Source: Daphnia pulex (Eukaryota; Arthropoda; Branchiopoda; Diplostraca; Daphniidae). Taken from it: a DNA stretch of 64,000 nucleotides. The position numbers and the translations under genes were made by a program. Shown here one piece after another: positions 1-10,210 of the stretch (positions are counted from its first letter, which is position 1; each line of letters opens with the position of its first letter). A model generated the notes under the pieces. That model did no database searches. It saw only the letters and a list, made by a program, of their open reading frames with translations, and had not been told where the DNA came from. The stretch is from assembly GCF_021134715.1 (NCBI RefSeq), contig NC_060022.1, positions 3,539,001 through 3,603,000 on the forward strand, written 5' to 3'.

Positions 1-1375
1 TCAGCTTCATGTGAAGACAGCGTGGTGGACAGCGTGGTTGACAGAATGGTACCCAAATCTTAAAGCTTCAAGATTCGTCTACAAATAAACGACACTTAAG
101 ACTTTCGGGGTTATATCACGTACAAAAACAAATAATCGCGCTCACCATAGACAACTCTTCAGAGCATAAATAGAAAGACATCTCTGCCAAGGAACCCACC
201 TAACTTCAAAACTCCAACAATCAGAACAATGGCGTCTCTTTCTCTCAAGTCTCAACACGCTTCTAATCAACTGTAAAGAAGTCGAATCAGACAACAGCTT
301 TCGATGACTGCCGCGAGATGGGCACGAACTAGACGACTTCGCCATCTAGGGGTGGGGAGTAAAAAGTTTCCTAAACCGTTAACGGTTTAACGGTTGACGG
401 ACATGTTAGTGTAGCAGTGTAGCACTACTGTAGCTGTAGCCTCAACATAATGCTTCTTCACACCTTCAATATAATGCACCTTCAATAACGCTAAACAGTT
501 AACACATTTTTTCCTCGAATTCCCCTCCCTAAGTCGTCGAGCTACTACTAATTTAATTGAAAACAGAGCATTAAAACATTCGATTGAACGAATCATCAAA
601 TTGTGGGATTGCTGCATTGTGTCCTGGCATACCGATAATAAAAAATCGTGAAACCGTCTAAGGTCAAATTTACGGGGCAGGGGGGATAAACCTTTATTCT
701 GATTTTTCTCGGATTATTCTGATATTTGTCGGACACCTCCATACTTCAATAATGCATAACCATCAATAAATTTAGACACGCAAGTTAGTTAAGACAATTC
801 TCGTGGGAATAAAACCAATAAAAAATTAATTTTTTCCTTGAAAATATATTTTAAGGGCTGAATTAATTAGAAATGCCTATTCGTGCCACTCCGACACGTA
901 GGCCAAAAAAAGGAATAAATCAATACAGAAACAATAAGATATGACGTAAACATATCACACAATCCAATCATTTAAAAAATTACACACAAAAAATTATGGC
1001 ACTGACCAAGTTGTACCTAAGTCTATTACAATTTATACGTGCAGTGCCGAGAAGTTTCATTAGCTTCATTTTGCTCGAAAAAAAAGGAGTGTGAATGATT
1101 GTTATCAAAAGGAGTCGACGTTATTGGTGGATTTGAATAAAATGTTTCCTGGAATTTAAATGTAATAAAAGTCAAAATACTGTTCAAAAATAACAAGGCA
1201 AACTCAATTTTATACCGGTAGCAGGGATGAAAATAAATCGTCGTTTGCTGAATTAATAAGTGCTGCGCCAGGAGCCACCACCAAGTTTGGGTCACTTCTC
1301 ATCCCACTATAAGAGCCAATTAAGCAGAGCATTCACTACAGACTACATTATTAATTAATGGTAAAATAAAATAGT
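1..1375. other. No clear gene; AT-rich flank
   Basis: I see no convincing coding exon here. A 67-codon minus-strand reading frame at 142-345 (basic, Ser/Arg-rich, two Cys) could be a stray exon of a gene lying to the left, but it has no recognisable domain and no clear splice partners. The minus frame at 1026-1295 is hydrophobic and low in complexity and looks accidental. The only compact structure is a 16-bp perfect palindrome at 373-388. The region from about 1300 to 1375 is probably the 3' UTR of the minus-strand PAS gene that follows. Confidence 0.4.
373..388. repeat. 16-bp perfect palindrome
   Basis: AAACCGTTAACGGTTT reads the same on both strands. It is followed at once by two more partial copies of the AACGGTT core (388-398). 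Cores of the AACNG type resemble Myb-family binding sites, but no gene start is placed next to it, so any role is a guess. Confidence 0.4.
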
Positions 1376-3518
1376 TTACAGGTAGTTTTCTGGACTGCTG
1401 TCCCAACTGGCATCGGGATATTGCTGCTGCTGTTGCTGTACAGGCAATTGACTGACATCGACAATCAAATTCTCTTGTGAATTATTGTATAACCCAGTCT
1501 GTAACGCAGAGTAATAAATTTATGTCATGTACGTTTACAAATTTAATATAATATTACAATACGTTTTATGTCTTATAAATAATTATTTGAAATACTTATT
1601 ACTCACACTGTAGAACACAGGCTCTGGCGTTTGAGAAGAGTTCATGTCCGTCAGCAGTCTGATTTGATTTTGATTAAGAGCTTCGTTGTACCTTGGAAAA
1701 ATCATTTATTAATCATTTTTAATCATCAGATTATTTTCGTGTGAAACTATCGCCAAACAGGTTATTGGAATTCAATTGAAACTTACGCTGTGCTTACTGG
1801 ACCTATCGTCATGTCATTTCGACTATACGTCGAGCTGTTGCCGTAACACTCGATTTGATTAGACAAATAGTTAGAGCTGACATGCATAATCTGATGGCCA
1901 TCGGAGCTATGTTGAGACGCTTGCTTATTGATACATGATTTCTGGGCCATAAGTCAAATAAATAACACCTTGGGTTAAAATAATTGTTGTCATTTATGGA
2001 ACTCACCAAAAGTTCTAGCAACTGAGTTTGAAGTCGTTTCTGAGTGTCCCGTATTAGACTTTCGCCTCCGGTTTCCCTGACTGTGCTTAAGATGTTAATT
2101 ACTCCTGTGTTTTCATGCTGCCTGGTCAGCTGAATTATACACTCAATGTAGATGTATCCATCCGGATTTTGCCTTTTTAGCCTGTAAGTACAGGGCTCGT
2201 TGCATTTTCCCATCGTCCCTGGAAAAAAAAATATTAATTATATTGTACTTCAAGTGGAATTAAGTGTGTAATAATTATCTTAAACTCACACAGAGAGAAA
2301 GCTGTTTGGCTCCAAAAAACATCGTCAGGATGAAGAAATTCGGTTGGATAGCGATTAAGAGCATCGTGAATTCCGGTGACTGCAACGAAACTGTTTGTTT
2401 AATTTTAAATAAAAGAATAATTAACAGATGAACATATTATTAGAAAATAAACAAATACTTCTCGCAGAAATGAGTGAACCTTCCGGTAATCAAAGAGAGC
2501 CATGCGGTATAAAATCTTGGCTTGGATTGCATCGACTGTAGCGGTCCAGTCTTGCACCTTTTTGCTGCGATTGAACAATTGCTATTATTATTCAATGGCT
2601 GTAGCGCCCTTTTACAAGCCCTCTCGCTCGATGGGCTTTCTTTGGCGACTTGCTGGAAATCCAAAAGATTTCCTCGGATTAGGACGCCAGTAAGCATGAT
2701 GCGAGTAGGAGGAACATCTTCGTGGTTTGACCCTTTTTTCTTCTTCTGCTGTGCCGGTTTAATTAGACATTCAACCGGACCGAAATGATTAAATTCCCAT
2801 GGCTTTAAACCTGTAAGGATCAATACACATCATTTTAAATTAAAACATTTCGAATTAGAATGTGTACGCTGTATATACTGGGGCTTGCCTTTGAACACAT
2901 TTATCAATTGATTTTTTAAATTCCCGCTACTATCGAGGTTGATAACGTCCGACAACTTGGATCCAACCGGTTGAATTGGCTGTAAGCGAATTCAAAATAT
3001 TTTTTTGAGATTTTTTTAAAATTATGAATGTCTAAAGCCAGAAATAAAAATAAAACCTGATATGGAAATTCTTCTCCGTAGTCGATTATGTCGATATCAT
3101 TCTCGGACCAAGCTATAAGAGTCGTCTTACTACAAGCTCTCTAAAACAAAAATGTTGCATTAAACGTTTACTACGCCACATCTACTAGGTAGAAAAGCAG
3201 TCTAACGTACCTGCCATTCGTGGCCATCGTTGTCCACGCCGAAGATTTTATTATACATAACATATCGAATTATGCAAACCATCACATACTTTAAAGTTTG
3301 CTCGAACGTTAGGATGAATGTAGGTCTCGGAAAGCTTAAAAGCGAGACCACCAAACTTAACAGTTTACTACAAGCTATTTTATGCTGTAGTCGACGTTGC
3401 TTCTCTGTTTCGATCCTGTTGTGAAAGGAAACCATGGATTAAACACTGACCACTTCATTCCTTTAAACTTGTAATAATAGCTAGAGACTTACTTGTTACA
3501 ATTGGATCCGTTTTCCAT
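1376..3518 (-). CDS. Divergent PAS-domain transcription factor (bHLH-PAS-like)
   Basis: Ten exons join in one open frame of 477 residues: 3518-3493, 3415-3211, 3140-3057, 2979-2889, 2810-2459, 2390-2290, 2218-2007, 1941-1787, 1691-1607 and 1498-1376. Every junction keeps codon phase. A basic stretch (KIETEKQRRLQHK, about residues 9-21) followed by a hydrophobic segment resembles the basic end of a bHLH, but helix 2 is not canonical. Around residues 240-345 a PAS fold is recognisable: GRFTHFCEN, then FLHPDDVFW, then YRLKRQNPDGYIYIE. This is the H-P-D-D and dG-Y-hydrophobic pattern of PAS-B. The C-terminus is Gln/Asn/Ser-rich (QQQQQQYPDASW), like an activation domain. Family members bind DNA as heterodimers in the nucleus. 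Intron 4 (2888-2811) appears to use a GC donor. Sequence divergence prevents assignment to Clock, cycle, Met, HIF or ARNT. Confidence 0.65.
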
Positions 3519-4306
3519 TGCAGTTATTTAACACTTGGACGTTTATAGTGGCAATTTTCGAGGTTTTACACTGTATACTGTAGACGTAGTGGACTTGGTG
3601 GACAATGTCCTCTATTGCCAATTTGTCTAGACAGGCTCTTCTCATCCTTGAATAATCACCTGGCGGTGATTCATGAATTTCAACTGATACACAGAATATC
3701 CTACATACACAGAACGTGTCACTTGTTTTCTTTCAAAAATTTATTGCCAGCATCTGAACCGCAATGTCTGCTAGAATAATAAAATGAAAAACAAATAAAT
3801 TATTCAATTAAATTTAAAATGCTGTTCCAGAAATCTGACAATTCGTGGAGGCGGTAGATTCAAAATGCGATATTATGTTTCCGATGTTGCGGTCTCTTGC
3901 GGTAAACCCCCTGTATTAATTTAATTTTAATTGAGTTCCTGCGCAGTATTATTATTCAAAGAAAGCCGAAATTGTTTATGAAAGACTGTTTCCAATTTGT
4001 TAGCGCTAGTGGTTTCATGGTTATTTTAACAACATTAAAGCAGTCTACTTTTGAGAAACGGTCTATCACCGACATTGAGAATTATTCTTTACCGATTATA
4101 CAATAATGTTTATTTTATTTTTTCGAGTTTTATTGATGAATAATGTTCTTTAAAATGATTATTCACAAATTATCAAATTTTTAACACATTTGGAATAAGA
4201 ATAATTATTTTTAAATGATGTACAATGGCTCCAAACGAATGTGCCGTTTCATTACCGGATCCAAAGAGTTCATAAGTAGCCCACGTATTGCTAGTATTTT
4301 CGTAAG
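3519..4306. other. Divergent intergenic region
   Basis: This 788-bp interval separates the start of the minus-strand PAS gene from the start of the plus-strand bestrophin-like gene, so it should hold both promoters. I see no clear TATA box for either gene and no additional reading frame worth naming. It is AT-rich with scattered poly-A and poly-T runs. Confidence 0.4.
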
Positions 4307-5593
4307 ATGGTTCCTACAGCTTCTACTATGAATAACAAAGCTCTTTTACAAGCGAGGCAAACCAGCAGAGATAAGCGGCTGATGTCGAATCCGGGCACTT
4401 CTGCTCGAGTAGCCCAGGCGTTACAATCCCGTGGTAACGAAGTTATCTACAACATTGAAACAGAAAATGATCCGCTCAGCGATTCATCCCCGAAAGCGGA
4501 AGAGAACAACAATACCGGAGATCCAGCAGCAAAGGGCGGTGAGAAACAGCTAAGAACGGCGGTTGAGGCAACGACGATAGAAGTCGAGAAGAATATCAAG
4601 AACGAGAGTCCCGCGACCAACGAACAACCAAACGAGGCTCATCATCCCAGCACAATCTTGAAGCAATATCTTGTTCCGTTGTGGATTCTCTTGGCGTACT
4701 TGGCTGCCTTCGGCCTCAGTCGGGCCTTCTACAATTTCGCCCTGTCCGACGACGACAAAATGGCATTCGACATGTGGGCAGCCTATTTCAACAGTCTCCC
4801 TTCAAACCTGAACACCATTTGGTTCTTGGGGATGGTGCTGAACCAGATGCTGTCAAAGAGATCCACTGCCACGATCCAGAACGTGTTACCGGGCACGACT
4901 CACGTCATGGAGCTCTTCGAAAGGGCATTGAAAAAGGGAATACCGAAAAGGCATCAGCATGTCGAACGCTTTTCACGATACATTCTGTTGATGTGGTTGA
5001 TGACAGCACTCCAATTCAGCAAACCTCTCAAGAAGGAATACTCGAGCTGGGCGAAAATCCAGGAAACGTTGGGCTTAAACGACGCCGAAATCCAATCGCT
5101 GCAACGGAAAGGAAAGAAAGGCGAACCTTTGGCCTTGGTGGCCTATGACTGGACCAAAGTGTTCCTGGCGGAAATCGACGATAAGAAATTTTTTACAAGC
5201 CCTGGAGAGGTGGCACAGATGTATCAAACTGTCTACTTGTTAAAGAAAAACTGCGGAACGGCTTTAAAATTTTCTAACCGGGAATTAGTGCCGAGGTTTA
5301 TGTTGTGGATCAGCCGGGCTGTTTTACATCTTTTCGGATGGATCAGTGTGTTCGGCGTTCAAACGGAGATCAAATGGGAGGGAAAAAGTGAGAAGTGGTA
5401 TTTACCATCACAATTTTTTCTACCGTATTTTCTCGTCTGCTTTGCCTATGCAGCTACCCGAATCGTCAGCCATCCCTACGACAACAATGAAGACGAAGAC
5501 ATGGTTCAAACTTTGAACCAAAAAATAGAAAACCGTAAGAGATTTCTGAGAGTGTACGACAAAAAATGTGTCGATGATTTTATAATGGAGTAA
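4307..5593 (+). CDS. Intronless bestrophin-like anion channel family protein
   Basis: A single exon encodes 428 residues. The first 110 or so are hydrophilic and predicted cytosolic. Hydrophobic segments follow at about 123-142 (LVPLWILLAYLAAFGLSRAF), 168-182 (IWFLGMVLNQML), 222-240 (RYILLMWLMTALQF), 342-356 (a long helix ending in LHLFGWISVFGV) and 375-390 (FFLPYFLVCFAYAATRI). The last is followed by HPYDNNEDED, which aligns in place with the NPFGEDDDDFE acidic cluster that forms the calcium clasp after the last helix of bestrophins. The spacing of the other segments also fits the bestrophin (RFP-TM) plan. Bestrophins are pentameric calcium-activated chloride channels. Lack of introns next to intron-rich genes suggests a retrocopy origin. 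The pore-lining residues are poorly conserved, so channel function is uncertain. ATG 4307 is the first in frame; 4328 is an alternative. Confidence 0.55.
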   Translation: MVPTASTMNNKALLQARQTSRDKRLMSNPGTSARVAQALQSRGNEVIYNIETENDPLSDSSPKAEENNNTGDPAAKGGEKQLRTAVEATTIEVEKNIKNESPATNEQPNEAHHPSTILKQYLVPLWILLAYLAAFGLSRAFYNFALSDDDKMAFDMWAAYFNSLPSNLNTIWFLGMVLNQMLSKRSTATIQNVLPGTTHVMELFERALKKGIPKRHQHVERFSRYILLMWLMTALQFSKPLKKEYSSWAKIQETLGLNDAEIQSLQRKGKKGEPLALVAYDWTKVFLAEIDDKKFFTSPGEVAQMYQTVYLLKKNCGTALKFSNRELVPRFMLWISRAVLHLFGWISVFGVQTEIKWEGKSEKWYLPSQFFLPYFLVCFAYAATRIVSHPYDNNEDEDMVQTLNQKIENRKRFLRVYDKKCVDDFIME

Positions 5594-6025
5594 TTTTGTT
5601 CTTATAACGTTTTGTTTCCCTCCGAACTTCCTAAATTCTGTGCAACTCGAATGTCGCCAATACATTTCATTGAAAGAAAAAATATTTTTTCGTATTTTTA
5701 TTTTCCTTTTGATAATTATCTACGGTACCCCAAGTTCATACATGTCAAGGTGAATAGAATTCATACATTCCTATCTGTTGATGCAATGGAACTTGGAGAT
5801 TACGCCTATCTAAATCTTATCAATGCGGAGCCAATGAATTGATAACAAAAAGATGACGTGCGCTGGCGCTTGGACTTGTGCGTATTATCGCACATTTGGT
5901 GCAAATCAAGTTCAGTTTTCAACGCAAGACATTTATTAAAATCAAGGTGACGGATTAATATTACTCGCTCAAACTAGCCACTCAAGTCTACAGGCGATCA
6001 GGATTTAAGGTTAAGTCAATCGGAC
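5594..6025. other. Intergenic; 3' UTR of the bestrophin-like gene and upstream region
   Basis: This stretch contains the 3' flank of the bestrophin-like gene and the promoter-proximal DNA of the RPA70-like gene. The 76-codon frame at 5612-5842 has no domain and is probably chance. Confidence 0.35.
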
Positions 6026-6037
6026 GTTTATATAAGG
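6026..6037 (+). promoter_or_regulatory. TATA box candidate for the RPA70-like gene
   Basis: GTTTATATAAGG lies about 60-70 bp upstream of the ATG at 6097. A start point around 6055-6065 would give a 5' UTR of only a few tens of bases. The fit to the TATA consensus is good; use is inferred. Confidence 0.4.
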
Positions 6038-6096
6038 TGGTCTCATGCACCTGCAGTTTCGTTAACTATTCAGCAGACACTCAATCAAGACAGAAT

Positions 6097-8092
6097 ATGG
6101 AGGAAGATCTCGACGAGACAGTCAGAAGTAATCTGAGTGATGGGCCTTCCGTATCTTCCCAAGAAAAAGGTTTCCCCATCAGCGGCTTGCATTATCTCAA
6201 AACCGACCACCAAAAGTAAGTAAAAAGGCATATTACAAATAATTTAAACCCACAAATAATATCCTACTTTATATTGCGATGAATATGAATAACCGGACAG
6301 TTGGCTGATCAAAGTCCGAGTTACAAAGAAAACTGGCAAAATATTAGTAAATAACGGGATAAGCGACGTGAAATATTTCAAGATGAATTTGATCGACTTG
6401 TGGAAAGGCGAAATAGAAGCCATGGCGTTCGGAGATGAATGCGATCGATTCTTTGAAATATTTGAGGTACGTGATAGAGGATGCACCGTGTGTGTAGCTC
6501 GGTATTACATCTCATTGGCATCAGCACTCAAATATCTATGCTCACAATAGGTTAACAAATGCTTTTCAATTTCAACGGCCGTATTGCAACCAGTCGGTTC
6601 GCGCAGCAGCCTGCAGCATGAATCAATACTAAAATTAAATCATTTGACCAAAGTACCGTACATCCATTAACAAGTTTTTATAATCCCAATTTTGAATTAG
6701 ACGAGATCATGTTACGTCATGATTTAACAGGTGGAATGTCTTGATGACGACGATTCTATCCCCAACGCAGAATTTTATTTCGTGCCCATCAAAACAATTT
6801 TAACGATGAAGCCCGGGAGTTTTGTAGGTCAGCCCTATCCTAATATTCTTAATCAAATACATCTCAATTTAAATTATTTGCATTTAATTATTTCATTGTA
6901 CAGATGTTATTGCTGATGCGTCGTTCGTCGGGAAAGTGTCCATGGGTCTGTCTCAATCCACTCAGCGACATTACACGAAACGTAAATTAAATCTGAACGA
7001 CGACGTCAGTGGCGATTCGATCGTTTTGACCGCGTGGAACGATCTGGTCAACGATTTGAACCAACACGATTATTTCGGCGACTCCGTTTTGCGCATCGCC
7101 GTCAGAGGTGCGCAAATTGTCGAGTACAAGGGGAAACTTGAACTCGGCACCGTCTCCACTACCATCTTGAAAGTATTGGCTATACAGCGTACTTGTGTAA
7201 TAACGACCTTGTGATTGATTGGAAGCGATTTGATATCGTCTATAGATAAACGAAGAGCTTAAAGACATACCAGGATTCTTCAATATTATCGGACGGAGCT
7301 CGCAAATCGCGCCGATTTTTGAAAAAAGCTACGAATCTTATGCCATCTGTTAGTATCCGTCTGAAACGCATGAAAAAAAAAACGGAAAAAATTCAAGCAA
7401 CATTAATTTTTAAAAATTACTGCACATATTAGGCAAAGACATTGCGACTTTTCAAGAAATTCAAGATCTGAAGACACCCTATCGTCCTGAGCGTTACTCT
7501 GTTCGAGCAATGATCTCTATAATTATCGAAAATTCGCCATTCTATGAGGGATGCTATTTCGAAGGTTGCAGAAAGAAGGTAATTTAATTAATCAATTTGT
7601 TTCTGGTGTTTTATTTTTTACTGCAATTGGTTGTCGATTAATTTGTCCATGTTGTTACATGTTACGTCACCATTTACCCGCAGGTGAATTTCAATATGCT
7701 AACCAACAATTATTACTGTTCAAAGTGCGATGTGGAAAATCCGGAATTCCGTTGGTGTCTCATCCTGAAAGTAAATTACTATCGAAATCAAATACAAATC
7801 AATTAATTTGCTATTATTTCGCTAAATAGTTTCAACTGAATGACATTAGTGGCAGCCAGAGAGTCACCTGTTTCCAAGAGGGTTTAGAAGATCTCGTTGG
7901 TAAAGTGCCAAATATAAATCCGTACAAGGCGAACAAAAGGAAAAAAAATTATGACAATCACAACTGATGTGTGTTCAACAGGTAGATCGAAGCTTGAGCT
8001 GTTACGCCACTTTTGGTTTTCATCGCGTCACGAGTTATTCTGGCAGCAAATCAACGACTGTCTACGATTTCGATATTTTCACTTTCGACTGA
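6097..8092 (+). CDS. Short replication protein A 70-kDa-like protein (RPA1 paralogue)
   Basis: Exons 6097-6215, 6301-6466, 6731-6827, 6904-7172, 7246-7348, 7433-7578, 7684-7770, 7830-7899 and 7986-8092 join in one frame of about 387 residues. A 42-base extra exon at 6551-6592 is possible and also in phase. NWLIKVRVTKKTGK matches the start of DNA-binding domain A of RPA70. The stretch from 6731 to 7172 matches domain B. GCYFEGC, 15 residues later CSKC, and then RVTCFQEGLEDLV match the zinc-containing domain C. RPA70 binds single-stranded DNA in replication and repair. Compared with a usual RPA70 (about 600 residues), the N-terminal protein-interaction domain and linker are absent, most of the second half of domain A is missing, and the end is about 15-20 residues short. 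Trimerisation through domain C may still be possible. The last acceptor (7985) was chosen because it keeps the conserved frame; the acceptor 4 bases upstream shifts it. Confidence 0.75.
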
Positions 8093-10210
8093 AATTCGAG
8101 CCCATTTCATACGTGGTAAGTCAAATCAAATTTTGTTTTATCTAAAAAAAAAATGCAGTGTTGCAAATTTGCTCTTTTTTAAACCGGTTGGATCGGAATA
8201 AATTAGGGCGATTTCCCGCCCAGCGTCGTCGTCCTCAGCGCTGGCCGAATCGATCAAATTTCTCACTGCCAAAAGATGATTCACGAGTTGCGTCACGAGC
8301 GCCACAATCGAATGTTACCCACTCCGCGTCCACTCAGTAAACCAACGGGATAAATAGATCGCCATTATCTTCAATTGCAAATTCTATTCAATTATCCAGC
8401 AACTTTTCCAACGTTGAAAAATCAAAGGCTGCTTCATGAGTCTAGACTCCGCCATATATAACTGTAAACCCAAAACACTTACATATTTCAAGGACTAAAT
8501 AATTTTGTTTTGGTTTTTCAAAACGGAAAGCGATAACAATGTATTAAAATTTGAATGGAGAGAGCGAGCGCAGAGTTGTAATATTAACGCTACATTGTTT
8601 CTAAAAATAAACAAAAATGTACATAAACCGACGTGATGGTCTCCGGCATATTCTTTTTTTTTTTTTCGATTACTGTACAAATATAATATTATAGGCTGGA
8701 ATTATATGTACGCAGAGCTGTGTGTAATAACTATAGCCTACGGGTTTTGCGTTATATTTGATGTCTGAGGCCAGCCCCTGGGCGGATAAGTCTCTTCCTC
8801 GATTCCGCTTTGCTATTATTACCAGACCCGGTCTATACCTTGTTATTTCCGTTATGTTTCCGTCAAATGCCCAAACAAAAATCGCATGTGCTTTTTTTCC
8901 CCCTATAGACCGCGCTCCGGGACAGCACACAGCACAGCAACAGCAGTGTGTATATCATGTCCATACTATTATACAACATATTACTGGAGATTCTTTTTTT
9001 CGTGTAATAATTTCAACTGCTGTTTTGTGCTCGTCACCGTTCGATTTCACGGTCTTTTCCTTCTTGCACATGGCGTGTGTGCGGTTAATAACGCCGACGA
9101 TGACTCCGTTAATCTAGAAGAAACGCTAATGGCAATTGTTGTTCGGAATATAATGGTAACAACACACACACAAAACTATGGGCAGCGTTGGAGTCCGTTG
9201 GAGTCGTGAAACAACAGCAAAGTCCATCGCGGACAGTTGCGAGAAAAACGTCTGGGCACGAAATTGCGCCAACCTGCGATACTTTATTGCCTATCTCCCG
9301 CAAAAATGTGTACGAAAGGTTTTCACGGTTTGCCGGGTGTCTTAGCTGAAACAATTGGCACCGTAAAAAAACAAAAATCCAATCCGCTGTCTTATTATTC
9401 CATCAACTTTTTTCAATTTTGGAAAATAAGAATTTCTATTCTGCCAGACATCGTTTTATTTATTAAAAAGGATTTTTCAATATAGAAATGAGGTGAGAGA
9501 GTGCGTTTATTTATATGATAACCCCTGGCTATAAGTCTGTAACCATCGCAAAGTTTTACGGCGTGACATTTTATCAAGTCGAAATATCTACACACCAAAT
9601 ATTTATGACACCATATTTCTGTACTGTCTAACCTCTTGTATAAGGCGGCGTCTTTGAATAAAAAACTATCTTCTCTCTCTCTCTCAGCATGCAGCAACAG
9701 TCCGCCAAATTCAAATGTGATGAGCTCGTACATTTTAGCGAGCTCTCACGTGATGGGCCGTGAATGTGTTAGTACCGTACGCCCATTTAAAAGATGTGTA
9801 TAACTGTCACGGTGATGATGATGGACGACCAACGGCCCTCATTTCTCTTTTCAATAAGAGGAAAATAGCCAAACTATTCAAAAATACCAACAAGGCCATA
9901 GGGATTTATAGCGCCCTGTATTACATTATGAAATGTTTCATTTTCACGGTGGCGTATTATTATACACAGTCGTGGTGTTGCGCAAGCGGTGGGGAATTTA
10001 CAGGAATTTATTAATGAACTCAAATGAACGCAACATGTCGCTTAATAGACGAATGATTATTCCTTATCTGGCTTCCAAGAAGGTCCTGGAGAGTCTTATT
10101 GTGGCAGTTTCGGTCTAAAAGTAATTATGTGTCGATTATTAACCAGGAAGTGAAGTGACGGTGTGGCGGCAAGACCCGGCAAGACCCTCTTAGAAAAATT
10201 GTGTTGCAAA
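8093..10210. other. About 2.1 kb without a supported gene
   Basis: Frames at 8158-8340 and a short plus frame ending near 8351 (reading MIHELRHERHNRM) look weakly protein-like and could be relics of a longer RPA70-like 3' end or another exon, but nothing can be assigned. The rest is AT-rich with poly-T runs and short AC repeats (for example near 9162-9173). No promoter, RNA gene or repeat array was recognised. Confidence 0.35.

Noticed and set aside
4681-5148. 155-codon plus frame inside the bestrophin-like gene
   Set aside because: Out-of-frame shadow of the 428-residue frame, with no domain and an implausible composition.
6551-6592. Extra RPA70-like exon reading VNKCFSISTAVLQP
   Set aside because: Not rejected outright: it is in phase and resembles the expected VNK start of the next domain-A strand, but its donor GTCGGT is weak. 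It was left out of the main model and mentioned as optional.
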